From NCBI GenBank assembly GCA_003611805.1, contig RAYM01000012.1:62001-126000 (forward strand): 64,000 nt of DNA. The letters are read 5' to 3'. The position numbers and the translations under genes were made by a program. Shown piece after piece: positions 8,584 to 17,185 of the stretch. The notes beneath the pieces are model-generated. The model had not been told where the DNA came from. It was given only the letters and a program-made list of their open reading frames with translations, and made no database searches. This stretch comes from a bacterium 1xD42-87. Its GTDB lineage: Bacteria; Bacillota; Clostridia; Lachnospirales; Lachnospiraceae. Each line of letters opens with the position of its first letter. Positions within the stretch are counted from its first letter, which is position 1.

Positions 8584-9459
8584 TCATATATCCCACAGAC
8601 TCAACTGCAGCCCAGCACCCTTCTCTTCAAAAGTCCGCAGATACCGAAATATCTCCCCATTATCATGGAGCATTCCACTCTCCTCACATTTCTGATGAAA
8701 CAGCTTCATCAGTTTTCTGCTGTCCGGGCTTGCGATTTCATACTGATTTCCGTAAATCCGTTTATACTTTTCCTTCAATCCGGGAAACAGGCGGTCCAAC
8801 TGCTTGTAAAAATATTCCCGGTTCCCCTCCCGAAGCGTCAGCCCCATGCCAAAGCAGATCACGCCGTAAACTCCTGCCTCCGCGCACAGTTCCAGAATGC
8901 CCGCAATGTTTTCCGCCGTATCGTTGATAAAGGGCAGAATCGGGGACAGCCACACGACGGTGGGAATCCCCGCGTCCTGCAGCTTTTTAAGTACCTCGAA
9001 ACGTTCTCCCGTCGTGCTCACATGCGGCTCGATTTTCCGGCACAGCTCCTCGTCACAGGTGGTCAGCGTCATCTGCACCACGCATTTCGTCTTTTCGTTT
9101 ATTTTCCTCAGAAGATCCAGATCCCGCAATATGCGGTCCGACTTTGTGATTACGGTAAACCCGAATCCATACCGTTCGATCAGGGACAGCGCCTTTCTGA
9201 CATGCTGAAGCTCCATCTCCAGCGGAATATAGGGGTCAGTCATGGATCCCGTGCCGATCATGCATTTCTGCCGCTTACGCCTCAGGGCATGTTCCAGCAG
9301 TTCGATGGCATTCTCCTTGACCTCGATATCCTCGAAGTCGTGCTCCATATGGTAGCACCTGCTTCTGGAATCGCAGTAGATACACCCGTGGGAACAGCCC
9401 CGGTACAGATTCATTCCGTTTTGGGAGGACAAAATCCCCTTCGCCGTCACAAAATGCAT
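8584..9459 (-). CDS. SPL family radical SAM protein
   Basis: This 291-residue protein belongs to the group of radical SAM enzymes related to spore photoproduct lyase (SplB/Rv2578c-like). The cluster motif is in GCSHGCIYCDSR near residue 25, with the CxxxCxxC arrangement that binds the 4Fe-4S cluster. Other typical segments are GTGSMTDPYIPLE and FTVITKSDRILRDLDLL. The reaction of the non-Spl members is unknown. The ATG at 9459 is preceded by AGGAG; a GTG at 9474 overlapping the upstream stop (GTGA) is an alternative. It is the last gene of the WYL regulator - ClbS-like - SPL group. Confidence 0.88.
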   Translation of the reverse strand: MHFVTAKGILSSQNGMNLYRGCSHGCIYCDSRSRCYHMEHDFEDIEVKENAIELLEHALRRKRQKCMIGTGSMTDPYIPLEMELQHVRKALSLIERYGFGFTVITKSDRILRDLDLLRKINEKTKCVVQMTLTTCDEELCRKIEPHVSTTGERFEVLKKLQDAGIPTVVWLSPILPFINDTAENIAGILELCAEAGVYGVICFGMGLTLREGNREYFYKQLDRLFPGLKEKYKRIYGNQYEIASPDSRKLMKLFHQKCEESGMLHDNGEIFRYLRTFEEKGAGLQLSLWDI

Positions 9460-9470
9460 CCGCCCGCTCC

Positions 9471-10010
9471 TCACTTCCCGGCACAGTTTTTCTTATGCGC
9501 TTTCAGCTTCTTCATCGCCCAGTCATAGTGGCTCGAGGTGTTGCTGACAAAGTAGGAGCCAAGCGTGCTCCCGCCCACCCACGGAAAGGCGCCTTTGGAA
9601 AACAGCTCCTCATTGGAAAACGTCTCCGCCAACGCCATCACCTTAGCATGGGACTCCGCGAGCATGCTCTTCGCCTCGTCAAGCGACGTCTCCTGATGCT
9701 TTTTCCAGAACGCCACATTCATGTCGCCGTAGGTTTTCCAGTTATAGGGCTTCGGAATAAAAGGCCAGTTATCGCCCCTCTGATTTGCCTGCACCCAGGT
9801 CAGCAAAAGCTGGTGCCACTCGTAGAGATGCACGAGAACATCCCGGAGATTTTTGTCCCTTTTCCAGTGCGCTTCCTTTTTCGCGCCGGCTGAAAAATCA
9901 AAGAGCGTATTCAGTTCTTCCTCCGTCAGCCCTGCGATCATTTCATTCAGTTTCTCATAGTTTTCTGTTGCTGCGTCTAGTAAATCTGCCTTTGTCGTTG
10001 GTCTTGCCAT
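9471..10010 (-). CDS. ClbS/DfsB family four-helix bundle protein
   Basis: The 179-residue sequence matches the ClbS/DfsB (DUF1706) family: it begins MARPTTKADLL, carries LVHLYEWHQLLL and PFIPKPYNWKTY, and ends with a helix containing SNTSSHYDWAMKKL. In colibactin producers ClbS hydrolyses the toxin's cyclopropane warhead and protects DNA; other members are of unknown function and widespread in Firmicutes. A role in resistance or detoxification is therefore an inference from the family. It is co-directional with the WYL regulator upstream (about 60 bp) and overlaps or abuts the SPL gene downstream. A palindromic operator candidate lies in its upstream gap. Confidence 0.88.
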   Translation of the reverse strand: MARPTTKADLLDAATENYEKLNEMIAGLTEEELNTLFDFSAGAKKEAHWKRDKNLRDVLVHLYEWHQLLLTWVQANQRGDNWPFIPKPYNWKTYGDMNVAFWKKHQETSLDEAKSMLAESHAKVMALAETFSNEELFSKGAFPWVGGSTLGSYFVSNTSSHYDWAMKKLKAHKKNCAGK

Positions 10011-10035
10011 GTTTTCCTTCCTTTCTAAATGTTTT

Positions 10036-10072
10036 TTTAATTATACTGACATAATGTTGACACCTAGTGTCA
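10036..10072 (-). promoter_or_regulatory. Operator candidate TGACA-N5-TGTCA upstream of the ClbS-like gene
   Basis: The sequence TGACACCTAGTGTCA at 10058-10072 is an almost perfect 15-bp palindrome overlapping the stop codon of the WYL regulator gene. Read on the minus strand it is followed by GTATAATT, a good -10 box, about 15 bases on. The same arrangement, TGACA-N5-TGTCA, recurs at 11007-11021 in front of the regulator itself. This makes it a likely binding site of the WYL regulator, by inference. Confidence 0.5.
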
Positions 10073-10966
10073 TGCTTTATATTTTTCAACAATTTTTTCC
10101 GCCTGTCGCACAATCTCCTCTCGCAAATATGCCGGGGAAAGAATTTCCACTTGTGTCCCGAAGGACAAAAGAAAACTGATAAGCCACGGGCCCTCCGGCA
10201 TTCTTGCCGCGGCAGTCAGATCCCCGTTCTCCTGTCTCTCTATCTGGCTCCCGTCGAACTCATCATATACCCGGTACGCCATCTCTTTCGGAAAGCGGAG
10301 CGTTACCAGCGGATAGTTTCCCTCGTCGTCTTCCGGCTCTTCCGGAAAGCTGCGCCGCACAAAGCTCTCCTCCAGAAGCGCCAGCTCCAGAATGCGGTTC
10401 AGCTTGAACGTCCGCATTTCCTGTTTCTCCATGCAGAACGCTTTCAGATACCATGCCTTTGACCTGTAGACAAGCCTGTAAGGCTGCACCGTCCGTTCCC
10501 TCTCCGTCCCGTCAGACCCCGCGTACCGAATCCTGATCTGTCTGCAATGGATAACCGCCGTCTTCAGCAGTTCAAATTTTTCCTTGTCGAATCCCTGATT
10601 GCCCCATCTGGAAAAATCAATCTCCAGCCAGTTTTCCGAAGGAAGGGCAAACAGGGCGGAAAGCTTCTGTAAAGTCTGGCTTTCAGCGATATTCCGGGTG
10701 ATATTGATGCTCTGTAACGCCGCGAGAATCTCCCGCTTTTCCTCCCCCGACAGCACGGCGTGATCCAGAACAAAGTCATGCATCAGCCGGATGCCGCCGT
10801 TTCTGCCCGTCTCCGCATAGATGGGAATGCCCGCCGCGCTCAGCGCGTCGATATCCCTGTAAATCGTCCGGACCGACACCTCGAAACGCTCTGCCAGCTC
10901 CGGGGCAGTCGCCTGTCCCCTGTCCAGCAGATAATATACAATTTTAAAGAGCCTGCTCTCCTGCAC
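10070..10966 (-). CDS. WYL-domain transcriptional regulator (YafY/HTH_11 type)
   Basis: The protein has an N-terminal winged helix-turn-helix (ATAPELAERFEVSVRTIYRDIDAL, residues about 18-42) and a WYL ligand-sensing domain, seen in TVQPYRLVYRSKAWYLKAFC near residue 165, with a C-terminal WCX-like extension. Such proteins regulate by binding DNA and sensing small molecules or nucleic acids. I chose the GTG at 10966 (298 residues) because AGGAGG lies eight bases upstream; a longer frame to 11017 lacks a site. The gene starts the operon with the ClbS-like and SPL genes, and a TGACA-N5-TGTCA palindrome overlaps its promoter, which points to autoregulation. Confidence 0.88.
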   Translation of the reverse strand: MQESRLFKIVYYLLDRGQATAPELAERFEVSVRTIYRDIDALSAAGIPIYAETGRNGGIRLMHDFVLDHAVLSGEEKREILAALQSINITRNIAESQTLQKLSALFALPSENWLEIDFSRWGNQGFDKEKFELLKTAVIHCRQIRIRYAGSDGTERERTVQPYRLVYRSKAWYLKAFCMEKQEMRTFKLNRILELALLEESFVRRSFPEEPEDDEGNYPLVTLRFPKEMAYRVYDEFDGSQIERQENGDLTAAARMPEGPWLISFLLSFGTQVEILSPAYLREEIVRQAEKIVEKYKA

Positions 10967-11005
10967 CGCCGTTCCCTCCTTCCCCATTAGAATAGCGCAA
11001 AAATA

Positions 11006-11034
11006 TTGACAAGGCATGTCAGGTTTTATTATAC
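11006..11034. promoter_or_regulatory. Operator and overlapping divergent promoters at the WYL regulator
   Basis: TGACAAGGCATGTCA (11007-11021) repeats the TGACA-N5-TGTCA pattern. On the minus strand a TATAAT (11028-11033) lies just upstream of it, so the palindrome sits at the likely transcription start of the WYL gene. On the plus strand TTGACA (11006-11011) and TTATAC (11029-11034), 17 bases apart, form a strong-looking promoter toward the truncated PadR and HXXEE genes with the palindrome across its -35. Confidence 0.55.
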
Positions 11035-11065
11035 CCGTTTCTTTTTCCTATGGCAAACCCGGGTT

Positions 11066-11317
11066 TTTTTAGATTTTAATGCGGTTATTGTGAATCTGGC
11101 ATTGGCTGACGAGTCTTTTGCAAAGGAATGTATCGGCAATATAAAAAACAGTATTCAGCACACCAAAAAGCAGATTATGGAACAGCTCACCACGCACAAG
11201 GACATACCTCTTTTTGGACACACTATTCTGGAACAGCAGTTTATGCTATTGGAGACATTGGAAAAATGGGAAGACAGCTTTGAAAAAGAATGGGAAAAAG
11301 AAAGGACAGAAAAATGA
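11066..11317 (+). pseudogene. PadR-type regulator, N-terminal half missing
   Basis: The frame encodes about 83 residues resembling the C-terminal helical domain of a PadR-like regulator (for instance NLALADESFAKECI, HTKKQIMEQL, QQFMLLETLEKWEDSFEKEW). The winged-helix DNA-binding domain that should precede it is absent; upstream the frame runs into the WYL promoter region with no ribosome binding site. It overlaps the next gene by ATGA, the typical coupling of PadR genes with a membrane protein they control. I read it as the remnant of a regulator whose 5' half was replaced by the WYL cassette. Confidence 0.55.
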
Positions 11318-11799
11318 GCATAACGAGTTTTGTTTTAATCAATTTAGCGATTTATCTGCCATTCCACTTATTTGAAGAAGCAGTCGGCGATTTCCCGAAA
11401 TGGATGTATGAGCATAAATGGCTGCCCTATCATATGACGCATGGACACTGGATGGCAAACAACCTGTTTCTCTACTATCCCCCGCTGCTGCTATCCGTCC
11501 TTTTATTTGTATGCAGCGATAAACTTGCATGTTTTGGCATAGCCATACTGATCTGGGGAATTGTCAATTTCGGAGACCATTTTTTTTACACAGTCAAAGA
11601 TAAAAGAGTATCGCCGGGTCTGATCACCGGAACACTCTTTCTTCTCAACTCCATTTGCGGACTGAGAATTTATGTTTTGTCAGATATCTTTTCCGCATAT
11701 CAGCTGCTATTTGGAATTTTCATCGGCGGCGCACTGTTCGGGCTGCCCATTGGACTATGTGTTGTTTTTTATCCGCTATTCGATAAATATTTCAAGTAG
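11314..11799 (+). CDS. HXXEE domain membrane protein
   Basis: The 161-residue protein has four or five hydrophobic segments and the family motif H-x-x-E-E in FHLFEEAVGDFPKW near residue 15, with further conserved histidines (YHMTHGHWMANN, NFGDHFF). HXXEE proteins are small integral membrane proteins of unknown function, possibly metal-dependent enzymes because of these buried H/E residues. Translation is coupled to the preceding PadR remnant through ATGA, and transcription may start at the promoter at 11006-11034. Confidence 0.85.
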   Translation: MSITSFVLINLAIYLPFHLFEEAVGDFPKWMYEHKWLPYHMTHGHWMANNLFLYYPPLLLSVLLFVCSDKLACFGIAILIWGIVNFGDHFFYTVKDKRVSPGLITGTLFLLNSICGLRIYVLSDIFSAYQLLFGIFIGGALFGLPIGLCVVFYPLFDKYFK

Positions 11800-11817
11800 A
11801 TGCCTGTCATCCTATAT

Positions 11818-12342
11818 TTAGGCATCCTCCCACAACACAACCTTCCCCGCCCGCAAGGACTCCTGCACATCGATAATCCGCTGGTTCTCCGACCCCCGGA
11901 ACCGCAGGCTGATATTCTTTTTCGCCTGCACAAACTCCCCGTCCACGACCACGTCCAGACAAGCCAGAAACTCCTTCATATCCGCCCACTTTTCGCAGAA
12001 ATCATCCAGAACATCCCTGTCAAAGAGATACCCGGTATAGCACCACACATCCTTATGCGGAAAACGCGCCCTCACCTCTTTCAGAAGCGGAAGGAGCGCC
12101 GTCCAGTTTGCGTATTCCAACGGTTCCCCGCCAAGCAGCGTAAGCCCCGCGATATAATCCGGCGAAAGCGCTTTCAGAATCTCTTCCGCCACCGCCCCCG
12201 TAAATGGCTGCCCATACTGAAAATCCCACGTCTCAGGATTAAAACAGCCCTCACAGTGGTGCGTGCAGCCGCTGACAAAAAGCGTCACCCGCACCCCTGG
12301 ACCGTCGGCGATATCATGTTTCTTTATTTCCCCAAAATTCAT
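11818..12342 (-). CDS. nrdG: Anaerobic ribonucleotide reductase activating protein
   Basis: NrdG is the radical SAM activase that installs the glycyl radical on NrdD. The 174-residue protein shows the cluster motif in SGCTHHCEGCFNPETW near residue 25, the GGEPL motif in TLLGGEPLEY near residue 90, and the short length typical of NrdG. Its ATG overlaps the nrdD stop (ATGA, 12339-12342), so both are made from one mRNA. Confidence 0.96.
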   Translation of the reverse strand: MNFGEIKKHDIADGPGVRVTLFVSGCTHHCEGCFNPETWDFQYGQPFTGAVAEEILKALSPDYIAGLTLLGGEPLEYANWTALLPLLKEVRARFPHKDVWCYTGYLFDRDVLDDFCEKWADMKEFLACLDVVVDGEFVQAKKNISLRFRGSENQRIIDVQESLRAGKVVLWEDA

Positions 12343-14501
12343 AAATGAAGAACTCTTTCCTTAATTTCTTGCGTGCGCCCCTGATTCCAGAACTGCGTCC
12401 CGATATAGCCGCAGGTGCGCCGCGCCACATTCATCTTATTCTGGTCGGTATTGCCGCAGTTAGGACACTTCCAGATTAACTTCCCGTCCGTATCCTCCAC
12501 AATCTCAATCTCCCCATGGTAGTCACATACCTGACAGTAGTCGCTCTTCGTATTCAGTTCAGCGTACATGATATTGTCATAAATATACTGCATCAAAGCA
12601 AGCACCGCGTCCAGATTGTTCTCCATGTTCGGCACTTCCACATAGCTGATCGCGCCACCCGGGGAAAGCTCCTGAAACTGCGCTTCAAATTTCAGCTTCG
12701 CAAAAGCGTTTATCTCCTCTGTCACATGCACGTGGTAGCTGTTCGTGATATAATTGCGGTCTGTCACTCCTTTGATAATACCGAAACGCTTCTGCAGACA
12801 CTTCGCAAACTTGTAGGTAGTGGACTCTAAGGGCGTGCCGTAAAGGCTGAAATCAATGTTCGTCTCCTCCCGCCACTCCTTGCAGGCATTATTCAGATAC
12901 TGCATGACCTTCAACGCAAAAGCCGTCGCTTCCGGATCCGTATGGCTCTTCCCCGTCATATAGCGGGTGCACTCGCAAAGCCCCGCATAGCCCAGCGAAA
13001 TGGTGGAATAGCCGCCATAGAGAAGCTTGTCGATCTTCTCCCCCTTTTTCAGTCTGGCGAGCGCCCCGTTCTGCCACAGGATCGGCGCCACGTCGGAGAG
13101 CGTCCCCTTGAGCCTGTTATGCCGCGCCATCAATGCACGCCTGCACAGTTCCAGACGCTCGTCCATAATTTCCCAAAAACGCTCTTTGTCACGTCCTGAC
13201 GAGCACGCCACATCCACCAGATTTAAGGTGACCACGCCCTGATTGAATCTGCCGTAAAATTTCGGCTCATCATTCTCGTCGTGATATACGGTGAGGAAGG
13301 AACGGCATCCCATACAGGTATAGCAGTTGCCATCCTTTAACTGCTTCATAATTTTCTCGGAAATATAGTCCGGCACCATGCGCTTCGCCGTACATTTTGC
13401 CGCCAGCTTCGTCAGATACCAGTATTTCGTGCCCTCGCGGATATTATCCTCCTCCAGCACATAAATCAGCTTCGGGAAAGCCGGAGTGATGTAGACACCC
13501 TTTTCATTCTTCACGCCCCGGATGCGCTGGTTTAACATTTCCTCTATAATCATCGCCAGATCGTCCCGCAGACGCCCTTCCGGCACTTCGTCTATATACA
13601 TGAAAACCGTGATAAAGGGCGCCTGTCCGTTGGTGGTCATCAGCGTGATCACCTGATACTGGATGATCTGCACGCCCTGCCTGATCTCATCCTTCACCCG
13701 CCGTTCCGCGATGGCATTGATCTGCTCCTCCGTGGCGGCAACGCCCATCTCCTCCATCTCTGCCCGCACCTTGCTGCGGAACTTCTCACGGCTCACATTC
13801 ACAAAGGGCGCCAGATGGGACAGGGAAATACTCTGCCCGCCGTACTGGCAGCTAGCGATCTGCGCGATGCTCTGAGTCGCCACATTACATGCCGTGGAAA
13901 AGCTTTTCGGCCTGTCAATCATTGTCTCGCTGATCACCGTGCCGTTCTGCAGCATATCCTCCAGATTGACCAGGCAGCAGTTGTGCATATGCTGGGCAAA
14001 ATAGTCCGCGTCATGGAAGTGGATTACGCCCTGCTCGTGCGCCTCCACAATATCCGGCGCAAGCAAAAACCGCCTCGTGATATCCTTGCTCACTTCCCCC
14101 GCCATATAATCCCTCTGCACGCTGTTGACCGTGGGATTTTTGTTGGAATTTTCCTGTTTTACTTCCTCGTTATTGCACTCTAAAAGACTCAAGATCTGCT
14201 CGTCCGTGGAATTGGATTTGCGCACAAGCGCCCTCTTATAACGGTAGGTAATATAGTTTCTGGAAATGGTGTAGGCGCGGTACTTCATCAGCTGGTTCTC
14301 CACCATATCCTGAATTTCCTCCACGCTCGGAGCCCTTCGCATCTCCTCGCAGTGGTCGGCAACCACAGATGCAATCTCGTCGATCTCATCCTCCGTCAGC
14401 CGGTCTTCCTCCTTCACGCTGTTGTTCGCCTTTCTAATTGCCGCTATGATCTTCTTCAGATCAAAGTTGACCTCCACACCGCTTCTCTTGATAATCTTCA
14501 T
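12339..14501 (-). CDS. nrdD: Anaerobic ribonucleoside-triphosphate reductase (class III)
   Basis: This 720-residue enzyme reduces ribonucleoside triphosphates to deoxyribonucleotides without oxygen. It starts with an ATP-cone (residues about 1-95, MKIIKRSGVEVNFDLKKI). The C-terminus has the zinc-binding cysteines (CQVCDYHG and WKCPNCGN) and the glycyl radical loop RRTCGYIGTQFW, where the glycine carries the radical. The radical loop is intact. The oxygen-sensitive nature of the enzyme supports an anaerobic host. It is followed directly by nrdG. Confidence 0.97.
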   Translation of the reverse strand: MKIIKRSGVEVNFDLKKIIAAIRKANNSVKEEDRLTEDEIDEIASVVADHCEEMRRAPSVEEIQDMVENQLMKYRAYTISRNYITYRYKRALVRKSNSTDEQILSLLECNNEEVKQENSNKNPTVNSVQRDYMAGEVSKDITRRFLLAPDIVEAHEQGVIHFHDADYFAQHMHNCCLVNLEDMLQNGTVISETMIDRPKSFSTACNVATQSIAQIASCQYGGQSISLSHLAPFVNVSREKFRSKVRAEMEEMGVAATEEQINAIAERRVKDEIRQGVQIIQYQVITLMTTNGQAPFITVFMYIDEVPEGRLRDDLAMIIEEMLNQRIRGVKNEKGVYITPAFPKLIYVLEEDNIREGTKYWYLTKLAAKCTAKRMVPDYISEKIMKQLKDGNCYTCMGCRSFLTVYHDENDEPKFYGRFNQGVVTLNLVDVACSSGRDKERFWEIMDERLELCRRALMARHNRLKGTLSDVAPILWQNGALARLKKGEKIDKLLYGGYSTISLGYAGLCECTRYMTGKSHTDPEATAFALKVMQYLNNACKEWREETNIDFSLYGTPLESTTYKFAKCLQKRFGIIKGVTDRNYITNSYHVHVTEEINAFAKLKFEAQFQELSPGGAISYVEVPNMENNLDAVLALMQYIYDNIMYAELNTKSDYCQVCDYHGEIEIVEDTDGKLIWKCPNCGNTDQNKMNVARRTCGYIGTQFWNQGRTQEIKERVLHL

Positions 14502-14575
14502 TTAGTAACGCCCCCATATTATTCTATCTGATACCCAATATCATGTATGTCTTTTCTGTCACTCCCCGTTGCACG

Positions 14576-14611
14576 TACTATATATTGTATCACGGCAAAA
14601 TATTATGTCAA
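14576..14611 (-). promoter_or_regulatory. nrdDG promoter with possible NrdR box
   Basis: On the minus strand TTGACA (14606-14611) and TACAAT (14584-14589) are 16 bases apart, a good sigma-70 type promoter. The -10 lies in ATACAATATATAGTA (14576-14590), which resembles half of the NrdR consensus ACACAATATATTGTGT. A weaker AT-rich second half-match lies over the -35, but the spacing of the two does not fit the usual tandem NrdR arrangement. Confidence 0.5.
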
Positions 14612-14642
14612 GTTCTTGTGGCGCTTATTTTCTGAAAATCTG

Positions 14643-15880
14643 TCAGTCTTCCAGCATCCTCAATATTTCCTCTTTTGTATACAATTCCGTCGGCCTCACA
14701 CATGCCGGCTTGTCGATCAGTTCCATAATACGCGCTTCGTACCCAATTTCTGTCACCGGGCGCCCTTCCCAGAAATAATCAAAATTTACAGCCTCCTCCT
14801 TATAGGATTCGCTGTACCACCCCGTACCTATCTCCGAGAACTCTCCTTTCTCAAGCCTGTAAATATTGCACGGATAAAATCCCATATTACCACTCTCGCT
14901 GTACAGCAGACCGCCATGTTCCATGTAATGCAGCCCGACCCGTTCCCGGTTCATGACCCCCATATGTCCGTCATAAAAGGACACCACAAATTCTCCCATT
15001 GCCATGTCCCTTGTATCAATATAAAGCTCGGGTATCTCGTCGTCATCCACATAAATCAGTGAATAACAGCCGTAATCCTGCATCCAGTTAATATTATCCC
15101 TTCTTTCAATATAAGCGGCATACGCCTCCTGCCATGTGGCAAAACTTTCTAACTGCCTCTCCTTCCATTCCAGTTCATTTTCTGAAAGCTTTTTAAGCTG
15201 CTCGTCCCTGCTGCGGACATACTGTTCCATTGTAATCTCCTCATCCCAGCCGACAGAGAAGTGATCCTTTTCATCCATGTTCCCATTTCGGTTTTCATCT
15301 GACCAGTAAAACATCCCTTCCGTTTTAGTACCGCCATCAGCGTGCACTGTCATAAACTCGGTCCATTCACTCCCGTATCCCTGATCATAGTGCAAAATCC
15401 CGCACTGTCCGTCCCAAACAACGGGCTCATGCCCCCACCAGCCTTCAAACAGAATCTGCGACAGGCTGCCGCGCGCCTTAACTGCATAATATACCACGCT
15501 GTCCCTGATATGCAGTTCTTCCACACCGCGCCGTCTATATCATAAAAACAGTATTCGATGTCATTGTCCCAGAACAGTTCAGCGATCGGAACCTGTTCCT
15601 TTTCCCATGTTACCGTGAGCTCCCCGTTCAGAAAACGCTCATAAATTTCCATCGTATCTAAATGGGAATCCGTGTCATTCCGTCCTTCTGATTCTAAATC
15701 GCCCTTCTCCTCAATATCAGCCTCCTCCGCCGTAATCTCGTTATCTTCTATCTTTATTCTTTCATCTTCCGTCAGTGTCCTTTCCTTCTCTTCCTTTTCG
15801 CAGCCGGTAAGGCACACCAATAACAGGAAAAACAGCAGATTGGCATATCTGACCGTGAATCTTTTCAATTTTGCATCCAT
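14643..15880 (-). pseudogene. Lipoprotein gene interrupted by a frameshift
   Basis: Two overlapping minus-strand frames belong to one gene. The first starts at the ATG at 15880 (GGAGGG eight bases upstream) with a lipoprotein signal peptide ending LLVCLTGC, then an acidic linker, and runs in register to FYDIDGAV near 15535. The second continues from about 15530 as GVEELHIRDSVVYYAVKARG to 14643. The break falls exactly within a D-x-D-G...EL repeat motif, where an intact gene would read like DIDGDGVEEL. Further Asp-rich repeats (DENRNGNMDEKD, YVDDDEIPELYID) mark a secreted surface protein of unknown function. A sequencing error would look the same, so gene loss is not proven. Confidence 0.7.
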
Positions 15881-15978
15881 TCGATTTCCCTCCGCCTTGA
15901 AGCCCTGTGCCTTCCCAATCTGCTTTACTCGCATATGCACAGACTCAGGGCGCTTAGCATCTCTCGTTCGCGTTGTTC

Positions 15979-16040
15979 GACAAAAACAGGCGGTGATCGT
16001 TTCTTATGCAAGCATAAAACGATCACCGCCTGTTTTTGTC
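15979..16040. terminator. Long bidirectional terminator downstream of tRNA-Thr
   Basis: A near-perfect 24-bp inverted repeat (GACAAAAACAGGCGGTGATC and its complement) encloses a short loop. Each side ends in a T-run on its own strand (TTTTTGTC), so it can stop the tRNA transcript on the minus strand and anything arriving on the plus strand. Confidence 0.85.
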
Positions 16041-16056
16041 TCTGCTTATACGCACA

Positions 16057-16129
16057 AGCTGGAAAAGGGACTCGAACCCTCGACCTACTGATTACGAATC
16101 AGTTGCGCTACCAACTGCGCTATTCCAGC
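16057..16129 (-). tRNA. tRNA-Thr (anticodon CGT)
   Basis: The minus strand folds as a standard cloverleaf: acceptor GCTGGAA/TTCCAGC, D-stem GCGC/GCGC, anticodon stem ACTGA/TCAGT with loop TTCGTAA (anticodon CGT, reading ACG), and a T-arm with TTCGAGT. CCA is not encoded. A long terminator follows at 15979-16040. Confidence 0.95.
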
Positions 16130-16214
16130 ATGTTCCTGCAACAATGACTATTATATGATGGAACGCGTCATTTTGCAAGAGATTTTTTTAGAAATTATAT
16201 CAACCGAATTTCAG

Positions 16215-17099
16215 TCAGCCCTCCTTCATATGCACGTCAACCTGCGGAAAGGGTATCCCGATCCCCGCCTCGTCGAGCGCATACTTCACCGTTTCCATCA
16301 GCCTCCATTTTGTCTCCCAGAAATTTTCATTAGAACTGTAACAGCGCAGATTCAGAACCACGCTGCTGTCCGCCAGCTCATCCACGAACACACGCTTCTC
16401 CTCGTCCTGCAAAACGCCGGGATCTTCCTCCAAAACTTTGAGAAGCGTTTCCTTCGCCATGCGGATGTCCGATTCGTAGGAAATTCCCACCTTAATATCC
16501 ATCCTGCGGTCGTTCAGCGTGCTCATATTCAGAATATTACTGTTTGCCAGTTCCCCGTTCGGCACCACTACCATATGACGGTCCGGCGTGATCAGTCTCG
16601 TATAAAAGAGCTGCACATCATCCACCGTCCCCTCGTTGCCTGCGGCGTCCCTGATATAGTCTCCCACCTTAAAAGGTTTTAAGAGCAGAATCAGTACGCC
16701 GCCCGCAAAGTTCGACAGACTGCCCTGCACCGCCAGGCCGATCGCCACGCCCGCGGAGCCGACCAGCGCCACCACGCTGGTGGCGTCCAGCCCGAAGGAG
16801 GAAGCGATCATAAACAGCAGCAGAATATAAAGCACCGCCTTGACAAGGGAATCCAGAAAACGGCTCACACCCACATCCACATTCCGGCGCTCAAAAGATT
16901 TCCGCAGGATTCTGCGTATCAGCTTAATGAGCTGTACGCCGATAAAAAATACAACCAGCGCCAGAAGCACCCTGACTCCCAGACGGAGCAGTTTTTCGGG
17001 CAGTTCCTCAAGATACCGCTCAATCAGACCTACGTTAAGCTCATCAGACGCAATATATTCAATCTCCCTGATCTGTTCTTCCACAACCTGATCTTCCAT
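16215..17099 (-). CDS. Mechanosensitive ion channel, MscS family
   Basis: The 294-residue protein has three predicted membrane segments (about residues 38-60, 85-105 and 110-135). The third contains the Gly/Ala-rich pore helix, GLAVQGSLSNFAGGVLILLLKPFKVGDYI, the hallmark of MscS. A cytosolic beta and alpha/beta domain follows. Such channels open under membrane tension to release solutes during osmotic downshock. GGAGG precedes the ATG at 17099. It is a single gene upstream of tRNA-Thr and downstream of glgB. Confidence 0.94.
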   Translation of the reverse strand: MEDQVVEEQIREIEYIASDELNVGLIERYLEELPEKLLRLGVRVLLALVVFFIGVQLIKLIRRILRKSFERRNVDVGVSRFLDSLVKAVLYILLLFMIASSFGLDATSVVALVGSAGVAIGLAVQGSLSNFAGGVLILLLKPFKVGDYIRDAAGNEGTVDDVQLFYTRLITPDRHMVVVPNGELANSNILNMSTLNDRRMDIKVGISYESDIRMAKETLLKVLEEDPGVLQDEEKRVFVDELADSSVVLNLRCYSSNENFWETKWRLMETVKYALDEAGIGIPFPQVDVHMKEG

Positions 17100-17185
17100 G
17101 CCGCCTCCATGCCCTTATCCGAACAACCGCACTCTCATCCCGGTTGTCAGTTTACATAACACTATCTGCCGCGTTATCTTAATTT

